From: Halomonas alkaliantarctica
GTDB lineage: Bacteria > Pseudomonadota > Gammaproteobacteria > Pseudomonadales > Halomonadaceae
Reading direction: 5' to 3'
Assembly (NCBI RefSeq): GCF_029854215.1
Contig: NZ_CP122961.1
Span: 620,001-684,000, forward strand
DNA: 64,000 nucleotides
Of this stretch, positions 42,055-50,006 are shown in pieces. Position numbers and translations under genes: made by a program. The notes below the pieces were generated by a model that worked only from the letters and a program-made list of their open reading frames with translations, was not told the origin of the DNA and made no database searches. Each line of letters begins with the position of its first letter. Position 1 is the first letter of the stretch.

Positions 42055-43422
42055 TTACTTCACTGTCTTCTCAAAACCCTTGGCCGTGAGGGTCCTATAG
42101 AAACTAACCAGCTCGGCGCTTTTGGCATCTTCGTGCCAGCTAGCGACGTAGGATTGGGCGCGCTCGGAAAGCTGTTGGAGCAGGGTGTAATCGCTTAATA
42201 GCTGGTTAACCTTAGTGGCAAAGTCGTCATGGTTATCTTCGGCGATCAGGCAGCCTTCTCCTTCTTTTAATACATCAATCGTGCCCATCGCGGCGGTGGA
42301 AACTACCGGCGTGCCGAGTGCCATCGCTTCCAGCAGCACCAGCCCTTGGGTTTCTGTGCGTGATGCAAACACAAAAACGTCGGCGGCACGATAGGCCGCC
42401 TGCAGTGGGCCGCTGCGGTTGAGATAGCCAAGGAACAGCACCGATTCTGCCACGCCAATTTCCTGGGCGCGCCGTACAAGCGAGTCATGAGCCGGGCCTT
42501 CGCCGGTAATAATCAGCCGGGTGGTGGGGTGTTCGGCTAACACCTTGGGCAGCATATCGATCAGAAAATCGATGTTCTTCTCAAAGGCGGCGCGGCCTAC
42601 ATAAAGCAGCAGGCGCGCATCTGTAGGCAGGTCGTAATGAGCACGAAAGTCGCTATCATCCTGGGCTTGAGGATGGCAGAACGACTCAAGCGGCAAACCG
42701 GTAGGAATGACCGTGGAGGGAGTGGTCACGCCGTAGTGGGTCAGTGCTTTCTGCATCGCTTGAGAGGGTGCCACTAAGGCGTCGAGCTGCTGACACTGGT
42801 GCACTGAAAGTCGGCGTGCGGCAAATCGCAGCCAGCGTCGTGGAAACCAACGGATATAGTGTTGAACATACTCCTCAAACAGGGTGTGGTAGGTCGCTAC
42901 CACTGGAAGCCCGAGCCGACGCCCCAGGGCTACACCGGCATAGTGGGCGGTAAAGGGAGTATGGACATGAATAAGGTCAAAGGCTTCGGCGGCAAGCTGC
43001 GGCTTCAGGGCGATCAAGTCCCGGTAGTGCATCATGCGATCCTCCGGGTCGCCGGGTACCTGGCGCGAACGGATGCGCAGTACGCCCGGCTCGTCCACCT
43101 GGCCAACTGGATAGTCGGGGCAGATCAGCGTAACCGAGTGGCCCAGGCGTTCAAGGGCCCCTCGAAAACTGGCGATGGAGGTTGAAACGCCATTGACGCG
43201 GGGGAAATAGACATCCGAAATCATCAATATTTTTATACCGCTCAGCGGTGTCTTGGTCGTTGACGCAGTCGAGTGGAACAGCGTCAACGCTGACGTTAGC
43301 CGCGTCTTGCGATCAGCTTCGCGCTGTAGATACAGGGCATTGCCGTTGGCTAATTGGGTTAGGATCGCGACTTCCGGGTCACTGAGAGGAGAGCGGAGAG
43401 AGGGGCGTCGGCGCTGTGGCAT
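42055..43422 (-). CDS. Glycosyltransferase, GT4 family
   Basis: About 455 residues from the ATG at 43422 (MPQRRRPSLRSPL); the frame is open 24 codons further up. GT-B fold: N-terminal acceptor domain from about residue 60 (ILMISDVYFPRVNGVSTSIASF, HVHTPFTAHYAG) and C-terminal donor domain with LLYVGRAAFEKNIDFLI, ITGEGPAHDSLVRR and ETQGLVLLEAMALGTPVVS, which carries the E-x7-E motif. Similar enzymes glycosylate diacylglycerol or mannosyl lipids, but the acceptor is not readable here. About 60 residues at the start do not belong to the fold. It stands alone, divergent from the AraC-type gene. Confidence 0.85.
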   Translation of the reverse strand: MPQRRRPSLRSPLSDPEVAILTQLANGNALYLQREADRKTRLTSALTLFHSTASTTKTPLSGIKILMISDVYFPRVNGVSTSIASFRGALERLGHSVTLICPDYPVGQVDEPGVLRIRSRQVPGDPEDRMMHYRDLIALKPQLAAEAFDLIHVHTPFTAHYAGVALGRRLGLPVVATYHTLFEEYVQHYIRWFPRRWLRFAARRLSVHQCQQLDALVAPSQAMQKALTHYGVTTPSTVIPTGLPLESFCHPQAQDDSDFRAHYDLPTDARLLLYVGRAAFEKNIDFLIDMLPKVLAEHPTTRLIITGEGPAHDSLVRRAQEIGVAESVLFLGYLNRSGPLQAAYRAADVFVFASRTETQGLVLLEAMALGTPVVSTAAMGTIDVLKEGEGCLIAEDNHDDFATKVNQLLSDYTLLQQLSERAQSYVASWHEDAKSAELVSFYRTLTAKGFEKTVK

Positions 43423-43609
43423 GTTGTTTGGACTCTTTTGGCAGCTTATTGCCACGCTACCCCGAGTCCATGACTGACGGATGACAGCCAGCACCCGGCT
43501 TGTACATATCGAGCTGAGCGTTTTCGCACAGTGGGCGGTGCTCTCGCTTTTTGTTGTCTAGCCGTTTTATAGTGCTTCAATAGCACTCGACGAAAAACGG
43601 TAATCCACC

Positions 43610-44377
43610 ATGGCCCTTTTTGAGCTACATAGCCGCAACTTAGCCCAAGAGCAGGTGGCCCATACCCACGACTTCCATCAGCTTATTCTGGCCACTTGTG
43701 GTGTTACGGAGCTTTCGATGGAGGGCCAGGGGGAAAGGGTGACCGCCCGCCGAGGGTGCTTGATCCCTTCGTCGCGCCATCACGAGTACCAGGGTGATGG
43801 CAACAACCGTACCTTAGTGCTGGATATACCCGTTGCCCAGTTGGCATCGCTTGAAAAGGGCAGTGAGATTGAGCGACTCTTTGATAAGCCGCGCTTTTTC
43901 AGCGTGCCTCCCGCGTTAAACCAGCTTACCCACGCCCTGGCGAATCAGCTTGAGCAGTGCCCCGCGCTGCAGAATGAAATCGCGATTCTGCTGTTACGCG
44001 CGTTGACCATGTATCTGCATGATGCCACTCCCTCCACAGTTGGACAGTTGGGCCAACACTGCATCAGCGAGCGCCTTGATCTTGCCCGTTTGGATGCCTG
44101 GTTGGATCAGCATCTAGCCGATGAGATTCGTGTGGAGCAGTTAGCTGCTTTGTGTGCCTTAAGCCCAGGGCACTTTCACTCCTGCTTTCGTGAGCTGACT
44201 GGCGTAACGCCGCTGGCCTATGTGCAGCGCAGGCGCTTAGAACACGCTCGCACCTTGGTTCGCCACAGCACGCTTAGCCTGGGGCACATCGCTATGCTGG
44301 TCGGCTTTCGCGATCAAGGCAGCTTTTCCCGCGCCTATCGGCGATATTTCGAGATTGCTCCTTCTTCAGACCGTTAG
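43610..44377 (+). CDS. AraC-family transcriptional regulator
   Basis: 255 residues. An N-terminal cupin-like sensing domain (about 1-90; HTHDFHQLILATCGV, RRGCLIPSSRHHEYQGDG) and a C-terminal pair of helix-turn-helix motifs (about 158-250; VEQLAALCALSPGHFHSCFRELTG and LGHIAMLVGFRDQGSFSRAYRRYF). It directly precedes and faces the same way as the RidA-TRAP-deacetylase operon, so it is the likely regulator. The 3' end of the gene, including its stop codon, lies in the first unit of a 20-bp tandem repeat. A perfect AGTGCT/AGCACT inverted repeat at 43571-43587 is upstream and could be an autoregulatory site. Confidence 0.9.
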   Translation: MALFELHSRNLAQEQVAHTHDFHQLILATCGVTELSMEGQGERVTARRGCLIPSSRHHEYQGDGNNRTLVLDIPVAQLASLEKGSEIERLFDKPRFFSVPPALNQLTHALANQLEQCPALQNEIAILLLRALTMYLHDATPSTVGQLGQHCISERLDLARLDAWLDQHLADEIRVEQLAALCALSPGHFHSCFRELTGVTPLAYVQRRRLEHARTLVRHSTLSLGHIAMLVGFRDQGSFSRAYRRYFEIAPSSDR

Positions 44378-44440
44378 GCCCTTCTGCAGATCGTTAGACC
44401 CTCATCTGACCGCTAGCCCCTCGCCGAACCGTTAGTGCTA
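44361..44440. repeat. Four 20-bp tandem repeats at end of AraC gene
   Basis: Units at 44361-44380, 44381-44400, 44401-44420 and 44421-44440 carry variants of CTTCTGCAGACCGTTAGACC. The AraC-type stop codon (TAG, 44375-44377) is in the first unit, and a TAG recurs in each later one. Divergence increases with distance. Confidence 0.8.
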
Positions 44441-44460
44441 AAATTTTCTTGCCTGCATGA

Positions 44461-44492
44461 CTTGCGGGCAAATCTACCTCAGCTTCGGGCAA
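44461..44492 (+). promoter_or_regulatory. Candidate AraC-type operator (direct repeat)
   Basis: CTTGCGGGCAA (44461-44471) and CTTCGGGCAA (44483-44492) are direct repeats 22 bp apart, about two helical turns, the layout bound by AraC-family activators. The second abuts the predicted -35 of the RidA operon. A further partial copy, CTTGCCTGCA, begins at 44449. Confidence 0.5.
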
Positions 44493-44496
44493 GTAA

Positions 44497-44524
44497 TTTG
44501 TCGGCGAGCGCACTAGTCTCTAAT
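44497..44524 (+). promoter_or_regulatory. Predicted promoter of RidA-TRAP-deacetylase operon
   Basis: TTTGTC (44497-44502) and TCTAAT (44519-44524; 5 of 6) are 16 bases apart. The weak -35 next to the direct repeat fits activator-dependent transcription. Confidence 0.45.
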
Positions 44525-44566
44525 GATCCCTTTTAAATCAACACAACCCCTTTCAAGGAAAACACC

Positions 44567-44923
44567 ATGGGCGTTACCTACCAAGACAGCAATGCACGTA
44601 TGAGCCAAGTGGCGATTCACAACGGTACCGTTTATCTCGCAGGTCAGGTTCCCCCTGATGCCACGGCGGATATGCGTGGCCAAACCGAGCAGGTGCTGGC
44701 GCGTATCGATCAGTTGCTGGCCCAAGCGGGCACCTCGAAAGAACACCTGATCTCAGCACAAATCTGGGTCACCAGCATGGCGGAGTTCGACCAAATGAAC
44801 GCCGCTTGGGACGCCTGGGTCGTGCCCGGTCGCCCGCCGGTGCGTGCAGCGCTTGAAGCCCAGCTCGCCAAGCCCGAGTGGAAAGTTGAGATTATGGTGG
44901 TAGCCGCGCTGCCGGAGGCCTGA
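44567..44923 (+). CDS. RidA/YjgF-family enamine/imine deaminase
   Basis: 118 residues. MSQVAIHNGTVYLAGQVP, then QTEQVLARIDQLLAQAG and a C-terminal RPPVRAALEAQLAKPEWKVEIMVVAA. The last block holds the Arg that binds the carboxylate of 2-aminoacrylate-type imines in RidA proteins. Typical family members hydrolyse reactive imines released by PLP enzymes or amino acid oxidases. AAGGA precedes the ATG. First gene of the operon; only one base separates its stop codon from the next start, so the two act together. Confidence 0.9.
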   Translation: MGVTYQDSNARMSQVAIHNGTVYLAGQVPPDATADMRGQTEQVLARIDQLLAQAGTSKEHLISAQIWVTSMAEFDQMNAAWDAWVVPGRPPVRAALEAQLAKPEWKVEIMVVAALPEA

Positions 44924-44924
44924 T

Positions 44925-45866
44925 ATGCGGGTTGTTTCTGCCGAAGAGGTCACGCGCCACTTGACGTGGGATGGCTTGATCAAGCGGCTACATACAACAT
45001 TCGTGAACGGCGTGGAGTCACCTCCGCGCCATCACCACGCGATGCACCGGCCAGATGGCGAAGCCACCATGCTGCTAATGCCCGCCTGGGAAGCGGCGGG
45101 CTATATCGGCGTCAAAATGGTCAATGTGTTTCCGCAAAACGCCGACCATGGTATTCCGGCGATCTCTGGGCTTTATTTGCTCAGCGAGGGCAAACACGGC
45201 CAGCCGCTGGCCTGCATCGATGGCAGCGAGCTAACCCGACGTCGCACGGCGGCGGCCTCTGCGCTGGCCGCTCAAGCCTTGGCGAATGAAAACGCAGAGA
45301 CGCTGCTGGTGGTGGGCACGGGCAAGTTGGCGCCCATGGTGATCGAGGCTCACGCCAGCGTGCGTCCCATCAAACGTGTGCTGATCTGGGGCCGCAATCC
45401 CAGTAAAGCGGCAGCGATTGCCGAGGAGTATGCCGAACGCTTTGAGACCCACGTGGTGGAAGAACTCGCAGAAGCGGTAGCCGAGGCAGACATCATCAGC
45501 TGCGTAACGCTCTCCAACCAGCCGCTGATCAAAGGTGAGTGGCTGACGCCTGGCACCCACTTGGATCTGATCGGCGCGTTTCGCCCCCAAATGCGCGAAA
45601 CCGATGCGCTGTGTCTGCGCCGCTCAGAGGTGTTTGTGGATACCTACGCCGGTGCCAAAGGCGAAGCGGGCGACATTCTGCAAGCCATTGAAGAGGGCGA
45701 GTTCCAGTTCGACCAGATTCAAGCGGAGCTTGCTGAAGTGCTGACCGGGGTTAAGCCGGGGCGTTCTGCACCGGAGGCCATCACGCTATTCAAATCGGTA
45801 GGTGCTTCGCTGGAAGATTTAGCCGCTGCGATAGAAGTGTGGGAGTCGCTGCCCGAACAGTCATAA
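44925..45866 (+). CDS. Ornithine cyclodeaminase / pyrroline-2-carboxylate reductase family
   Basis: 313 residues. OCD/mu-crystallin family: substrate domain with GYIGVKMVNVFPQN and ELTRRRTAAASALAAQAL, and a Rossmann NAD(P)-binding domain starting LLVVGTGKLAPMVIEAH (about residue 125). Members either convert ornithine to proline or reduce cyclic imines such as delta-1-pyrroline-2-carboxylate and delta-1-piperideine-2-carboxylate. Presence with RidA and an aminotransferase favours the imine-reductase function (inference). Confidence 0.88.
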   Translation: MRVVSAEEVTRHLTWDGLIKRLHTTFVNGVESPPRHHHAMHRPDGEATMLLMPAWEAAGYIGVKMVNVFPQNADHGIPAISGLYLLSEGKHGQPLACIDGSELTRRRTAAASALAAQALANENAETLLVVGTGKLAPMVIEAHASVRPIKRVLIWGRNPSKAAAIAEEYAERFETHVVEELAEAVAEADIISCVTLSNQPLIKGEWLTPGTHLDLIGAFRPQMRETDALCLRRSEVFVDTYAGAKGEAGDILQAIEEGEFQFDQIQAELAEVLTGVKPGRSAPEAITLFKSVGASLEDLAAAIEVWESLPEQS

Positions 45867-45956
45867 CGATTGCCATAACAACAACACCATCGATACCCGG
45901 TGGGTAGCCACGTCACTCATAACGAAGACCGACCAATAATCAAAACGAGGTGTGTT

Positions 45957-47030
45957 ATGAACGCTAAAAAATCAGTATTTTTCGCCGCCTTGGCTGCACT
46001 TCCGCTAGCCATTGCCAGCGCCAATGCCCAGGCGCAATCCTATGAAATGGTGATTGCCACGCAGTTGCCCGAGGATATGAGTAATAACGAGATCTATCCG
46101 GCGCTGGTGCACTTTAAAAACTTGGTAGAGGCGCGCACCGACGGGGATCTTGAGGTCACCATCTTCGGCGGCGGCCAGCTAGGTTCCGAGGTGGAGAACG
46201 GCTCGGAAGTGCAGGGCGGGCGTACGCTACAGTCAACGATTATGTCCGCGGGGGCGATGTCCTCCTTCTACGAAGACTACCAAGTCGTCACGGCACCGTT
46301 CCTGTTCACCAACTGGCGGCAGGCGTGGAGCTTCTTTGACAGTGAATGGTTCGCGGATTTCATGTCCGGCACCATCGAAGACGCCGATTTGCGTTACTTG
46401 GGCACCTTCGATGATGGCGGCGGTTTTGTCGCCTTCACCAATAACGTGCGTCTAATAAAGACCGTCGAAGATTTAGAAGGTCTTAATATTCGCACCGAAG
46501 AGAACCCTGCCCACGTGGCGATCATGCAATCGTTAGGTGCTTCGGCCACCCCGCTGCCCTGGGGCGAGCTAATCACTGCGCTGGAAACCGGTCTTGCCGA
46601 TGGGCAGTTCAATGCGCCGGTGCTCAATACCACCTTCAACTTCGATGCGGTCACCGACTACACCACGCTCACCGGGCATGTGTATAACAGCGCCCCCTGG
46701 GTGGTCAGCGAGTCGTGGTACCAGTCGCTGCCCGAAGAGCATCAGCAGGCGGTGATTAGCTCCGCCCGGGAGGCGATTCAACTGAGCCACGGTATGTCGG
46801 GCGCCCTGGCTACCGCGAGTTGGGTGGAGTCCTGTGAACGCTTCGAAGAGTGCTACCTGATGCCCGACGCCGAGCGTGAGCGGATGGCGGAAATTGCCCG
46901 GCCCGCTTGGCAAGAGTGGATCGTCGATGACTTCGGCATGGACGAAGCCCGCGTACAAGGGCTGCTTGATGAAGTCGAGCGTGTCGGCCAGCAGTTGGCA
47001 GAAGACGACTACCGCATCTATGGCCAATAA
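45957..47030 (+). CDS. TRAP transporter substrate-binding protein (DctP family)
   Basis: 357 residues from the ATG at 45957, with ACGAGG six bases upstream. A signal peptide ends near ANAQA. The DctP signature is present: GLNIRTEENPAHVAIMQSLGAS with the Arg that salt-bridges substrate carboxylate, then PLPWGELITALETGLADGQFNAP. This predicts an organic or amino acid substrate with a carboxylate. A strong hairpin follows the gene, as is common where the binding protein is made in excess over the membrane subunits. Confidence 0.93.
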   Translation: MNAKKSVFFAALAALPLAIASANAQAQSYEMVIATQLPEDMSNNEIYPALVHFKNLVEARTDGDLEVTIFGGGQLGSEVENGSEVQGGRTLQSTIMSAGAMSSFYEDYQVVTAPFLFTNWRQAWSFFDSEWFADFMSGTIEDADLRYLGTFDDGGGFVAFTNNVRLIKTVEDLEGLNIRTEENPAHVAIMQSLGASATPLPWGELITALETGLADGQFNAPVLNTTFNFDAVTDYTTLTGHVYNSAPWVVSESWYQSLPEEHQQAVISSAREAIQLSHGMSGALATASWVESCERFEECYLMPDAERERMAEIARPAWQEWIVDDFGMDEARVQGLLDEVERVGQQLAEDDYRIYGQ

Positions 47031-47090
47031 ATGCAGGGCTAATAAAGCCTGGGTCAAAAAACAAGGCCAATAACGATTAGCGAACGATAA

Positions 47091-47118
47091 ACGCTGGGGC
47101 GATGTGAGGCCCCAGCGT
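47091..47118 (+). promoter_or_regulatory. Hairpin between dctP- and dctQ-like genes
   Basis: ACGCTGGGGC and GCCCCAGCGT form a perfect 10-bp stem with an 8-base loop, immediately before the dctQ-like ribosome-binding site (GAGG from 47119). No T-run follows. Likely 3' stabiliser of the binding-protein mRNA or partial attenuator. Confidence 0.6.
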
Positions 47119-47129
47119 GAGGAAAAACC

Positions 47130-47675
47130 ATGGGCGTTCTAACTCCTTTGCGCCGCGTGAGCGACCTCGTCAATCAGGTGGCTATCGTGGTGTGTGTGAG
47201 CTGTATTCTGGCGATGCTGGGCATCTCGTTCACGGCGTTTCTCTATAAGCTGATCACCGGCAGCACGCTGAGCTGGACCTACTCGCTGGCGCGGCTGTTT
47301 CTGCCCTGGATCGGCTTTCTCTCCATGACGATTTCGCTGCGCTATGGCGAACACGTCGCCATGACCCTGCTGGTTCGCAGCTTGCCCCGCGTGATGGTGC
47401 AAGTGGCTGCCGGGCTGTGTTTGGCGGTGATTGGCCTGTTTGCACTAATGCTAACTTGGTATGGCTGGGGCTATTTCACCAGCGCCACTCAGGTCTATAT
47501 GGTTTCCGCCCAAATCCAAATCCCTAGTAAGTTCACCGCCATTGTCATACCCATTAGCGGTGTGATTATGCTGCTGCATCTGGTGCATGGCTTCGCCCTA
47601 CTGGAGCACTTCATCGATGAGCAGGACGTGATTGGTGAACTCATCGACACCACTGACGGGGAGCGCCGCTCATGA
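47130..47675 (+). CDS. TRAP transporter small membrane subunit (DctQ family)
   Basis: 181 residues with four predicted transmembrane helices (about 16-38, 53-70, 91-113 and 134-156). LARLFLPWIGFLSMTISLRYGEHVAM is typical of DctQ. It pairs with the large subunit next door, whose start overlaps its stop by 4 bp. Confidence 0.9.
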   Translation: MGVLTPLRRVSDLVNQVAIVVCVSCILAMLGISFTAFLYKLITGSTLSWTYSLARLFLPWIGFLSMTISLRYGEHVAMTLLVRSLPRVMVQVAAGLCLAVIGLFALMLTWYGWGYFTSATQVYMVSAQIQIPSKFTAIVIPISGVIMLLHLVHGFALLEHFIDEQDVIGELIDTTDGERRS

Positions 47676-48946
47676 TCCCTGCAATTATTGCGTTTGTCTT
47701 GCTGCTGTTTATCGGCGCGCCGGTAGCCGTGGTGATGGCCATGTCGGGGCTAGCGGGTGGCTTTGCCATGGGCGGCGAGCGCATGCTCGGCATCATTGCC
47801 GACCGAATGTTCTCCGGCGTCTCCGGCTTTCTGCTGATTGCCGTGCCCTACTTTATTTTTACCGCTGAACTGATGAACCAGGGCGGGCTGACCCATAAAT
47901 TGATCGCCTTCAACAATGCGCTGTTCGGCCGGGTGCGCGGGTCACTCTCCCACGTGAATATCTCGGTCTCGGTGTTCTTTGCGGGTCTCACCGGCGCGGC
48001 GGTCACCGATACCGTCGCCATCGGCAAGATCATGATCCCCGAGATGAAAAAGCAGGGCTACGATGCCGAATACGCCGCGGCGGTTACCGCCTGCTCCTCT
48101 ATCATCGGGCCGATTATTCCCCCCAGCGTGGTGATGGTGGTCTACGCCACGCTGCTGCGGGATATCTCGGTGATTGACCTGTTTGCCGGTGGCATTATCC
48201 CCGGCCTATTGATGGCGCTGGCGCTGCTGGGCGTCAGCTTCTTCCTGGCCTGGAAGCGCAACTACCCGAAACAGGCGCCGACGCCGTTTAAGATGGCCGT
48301 GATGTCGTTTGTGCTGGCGCTACCCGCCATGGTGGTGCCGCTGATTATTCTCGGCGGCATTCTCTCGGGGCTCACCACGATTACCGAAGCCTCGGGCTTT
48401 GCGGCAGTTTACGCCATTGTGATTGGCGTGGTGTTCTACCGTAATCTTACCTGGCGCAAAATTTGGGATTCGCTGGTGACCACGGTGCGCTTTTCCGGCG
48501 TGGTGTTTTTCCTGCTGGCCACCTCGGCGGTATTGGGCTGGTTCGTTACCCGTTCGGGCATCGCCAGGGATGCAGCCAGCATGATCACCACCTTCAGCGA
48601 TGTGGCCTTTTTGCAGTTGATGCTGGTGTGTTTGCTACTCTTGATGATCGGTACTGTCATGGATGTGCTGCCTGCTTTGGTGGTCATTGCGCCCGTGCTG
48701 GTACCGGCGATGATTCAGCTGGGTTTTGACCCGCTTCACTTCGCGATCCTGATGATCGTGGTGCTCAATATCTCCAACGTGACGCCGCCAGTGGGGATGA
48801 CGCTGATGACCGCCGCACGAATAGCCGACGTGCCGTACGAACGGGCGATTGTGGCCTCGCTGCCGTTTTACGTATCATTTCTGGTAGTAATTGTGTTGCT
48901 GGCGGCGTTTCCAGCGCTCTCCACCTGGATTCCTTCTTTACTTTAA
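47672..48946 (+). CDS. TRAP transporter large membrane subunit (DctM family)
   Basis: 424 residues with about twelve transmembrane helices. Family motifs include GAAVTDTVAIGKIMIPEMKKQGYDAEYAAAVT-like segment near residue 108, SSIIGPIIPPSVVMVVY and NISNVTPPVGMTLM. It carries out Na+-coupled transport of the substrate captured by the DctP-type protein. Confidence 0.93.
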   Translation: MIPAIIAFVLLLFIGAPVAVVMAMSGLAGGFAMGGERMLGIIADRMFSGVSGFLLIAVPYFIFTAELMNQGGLTHKLIAFNNALFGRVRGSLSHVNISVSVFFAGLTGAAVTDTVAIGKIMIPEMKKQGYDAEYAAAVTACSSIIGPIIPPSVVMVVYATLLRDISVIDLFAGGIIPGLLMALALLGVSFFLAWKRNYPKQAPTPFKMAVMSFVLALPAMVVPLIILGGILSGLTTITEASGFAAVYAIVIGVVFYRNLTWRKIWDSLVTTVRFSGVVFFLLATSAVLGWFVTRSGIARDAASMITTFSDVAFLQLMLVCLLLLMIGTVMDVLPALVVIAPVLVPAMIQLGFDPLHFAILMIVVLNISNVTPPVGMTLMTAARIADVPYERAIVASLPFYVSFLVVIVLLAAFPALSTWIPSLL

Positions 48947-48974
48947 CGGGCTGCCAAGGATTGCGAATTTGACC

Positions 48975-50006
48975 ATGAAATGCTTTTACCACCCCGATCA
49001 GGCCTACCACGCGCCGCCGACGTTTTTGCTGCGCGGTCAACCCGTGCCCTCACCGGAAGGCCCGGTGCGCGCCGAGCTGCTGACCCAAGGCTTGGCAAGC
49101 GCGGGCCTGACCCTGACGGCACCTAAAGAGGCGGATTCGCCAACGCTGCGTAAGCGTTTAGAGCAGATCCATACGCCGCGCTACCTGACGTTTCTCGACA
49201 CCATTTACGCCCGTTGGCAGGCGCTACCCAATGCGGCCGAATTTGTTGCACCCAATATTCACCCCTGCGGCGGTGGTTACCACTACCCGCGCCACCCGAT
49301 TGGGCAGGCGGGCTGGCATCTGCACGATATGGCCTGCCCGCTGAGTGCTACCAGCTTTCAAGGCGCGTTGGCCTCGGCAGCTAGCGCGGAAGCGGCGGCT
49401 GAAGAGGTGCTTGATGGCGCGCCTACGGCCTACGCGCTGTGCCGCCCGCCGGGTCATCATGCTGGGCCGGAGCGCGCCGGGGGCTTTTGCCTGCTGAACA
49501 ATTCAGCGCTGGCCGCCACGGTGCTGCGCGAACGCTTCGCTAAAGTAGCGATCATCGATGTGGATCTGCACCACGGCAACGGCACCCAGGATATTTTTTA
49601 TCACCGCAGCGATGTCTGGACGGGGTCGCTGCACGCTGACCCTAGTGATTTCTATCCGTTTTTTTGGGGCGGCGCTGATGAAGAGGGCGACGAAGAAGGC
49701 GTAGGTGCTAACGTTAATTTGCCCTTGCCGGTAGGTAGCGACGGCGAGGTCTATCTGGACGCTCTGGCAGTGTTAATTGATCACCTGCAGCGCTACGAGC
49801 CCGATGCCGTGGTGGTGGCGCTAGGCTTGGATGCCCACAAAGATGACCCGCTCGCGGGGCTCAAGGTGGAAACCGAAGCGTTTATCGAGGTGGGCAAACG
49901 CCTGGCGGCGCTTTCGCTACCCATGGTGATTGTTCAGGAAGGTGGCTACCCCACTGAGCACTTAAGCGCCAACCTGACCGCCTTTATGCAGGGCTTTACG
50001 GCATGA
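48975..50006 (+). CDS. Histone-deacetylase-like amidohydrolase 1
   Basis: 343 residues from the ATG at 48975, 28 bp after the TRAP gene; the open frame reaches back into that gene. HDAC fold with all catalytic parts: RPPGHHAGP (His-His), IIDVDLHHGNGTQDIF (zinc Asp and His), GLDAHKDDP (zinc Asp) and VQEGGY (Tyr). Length and GTQDIFYHR resemble bacterial acetylpolyamine amidohydrolases. It probably removes acyl groups from a small amine rather than from proteins, given the transporter beside it (inference). Its stop overlaps the next deacetylase gene by 4 bp. Confidence 0.88.
   Translation: MKCFYHPDQAYHAPPTFLLRGQPVPSPEGPVRAELLTQGLASAGLTLTAPKEADSPTLRKRLEQIHTPRYLTFLDTIYARWQALPNAAEFVAPNIHPCGGGYHYPRHPIGQAGWHLHDMACPLSATSFQGALASAASAEAAAEEVLDGAPTAYALCRPPGHHAGPERAGGFCLLNNSALAATVLRERFAKVAIIDVDLHHGNGTQDIFYHRSDVWTGSLHADPSDFYPFFWGGADEEGDEEGVGANVNLPLPVGSDGEVYLDALAVLIDHLQRYEPDAVVVALGLDAHKDDPLAGLKVETEAFIEVGKRLAALSLPMVIVQEGGYPTEHLSANLTAFMQGFTA

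Noticed and set aside
43625..44440. CRISPR-like array considered for the tandem repeats
   Set aside because: The repeat units here and elsewhere are 14-20 bp, contiguous and degenerate, without unique spacers. No cas gene is present.
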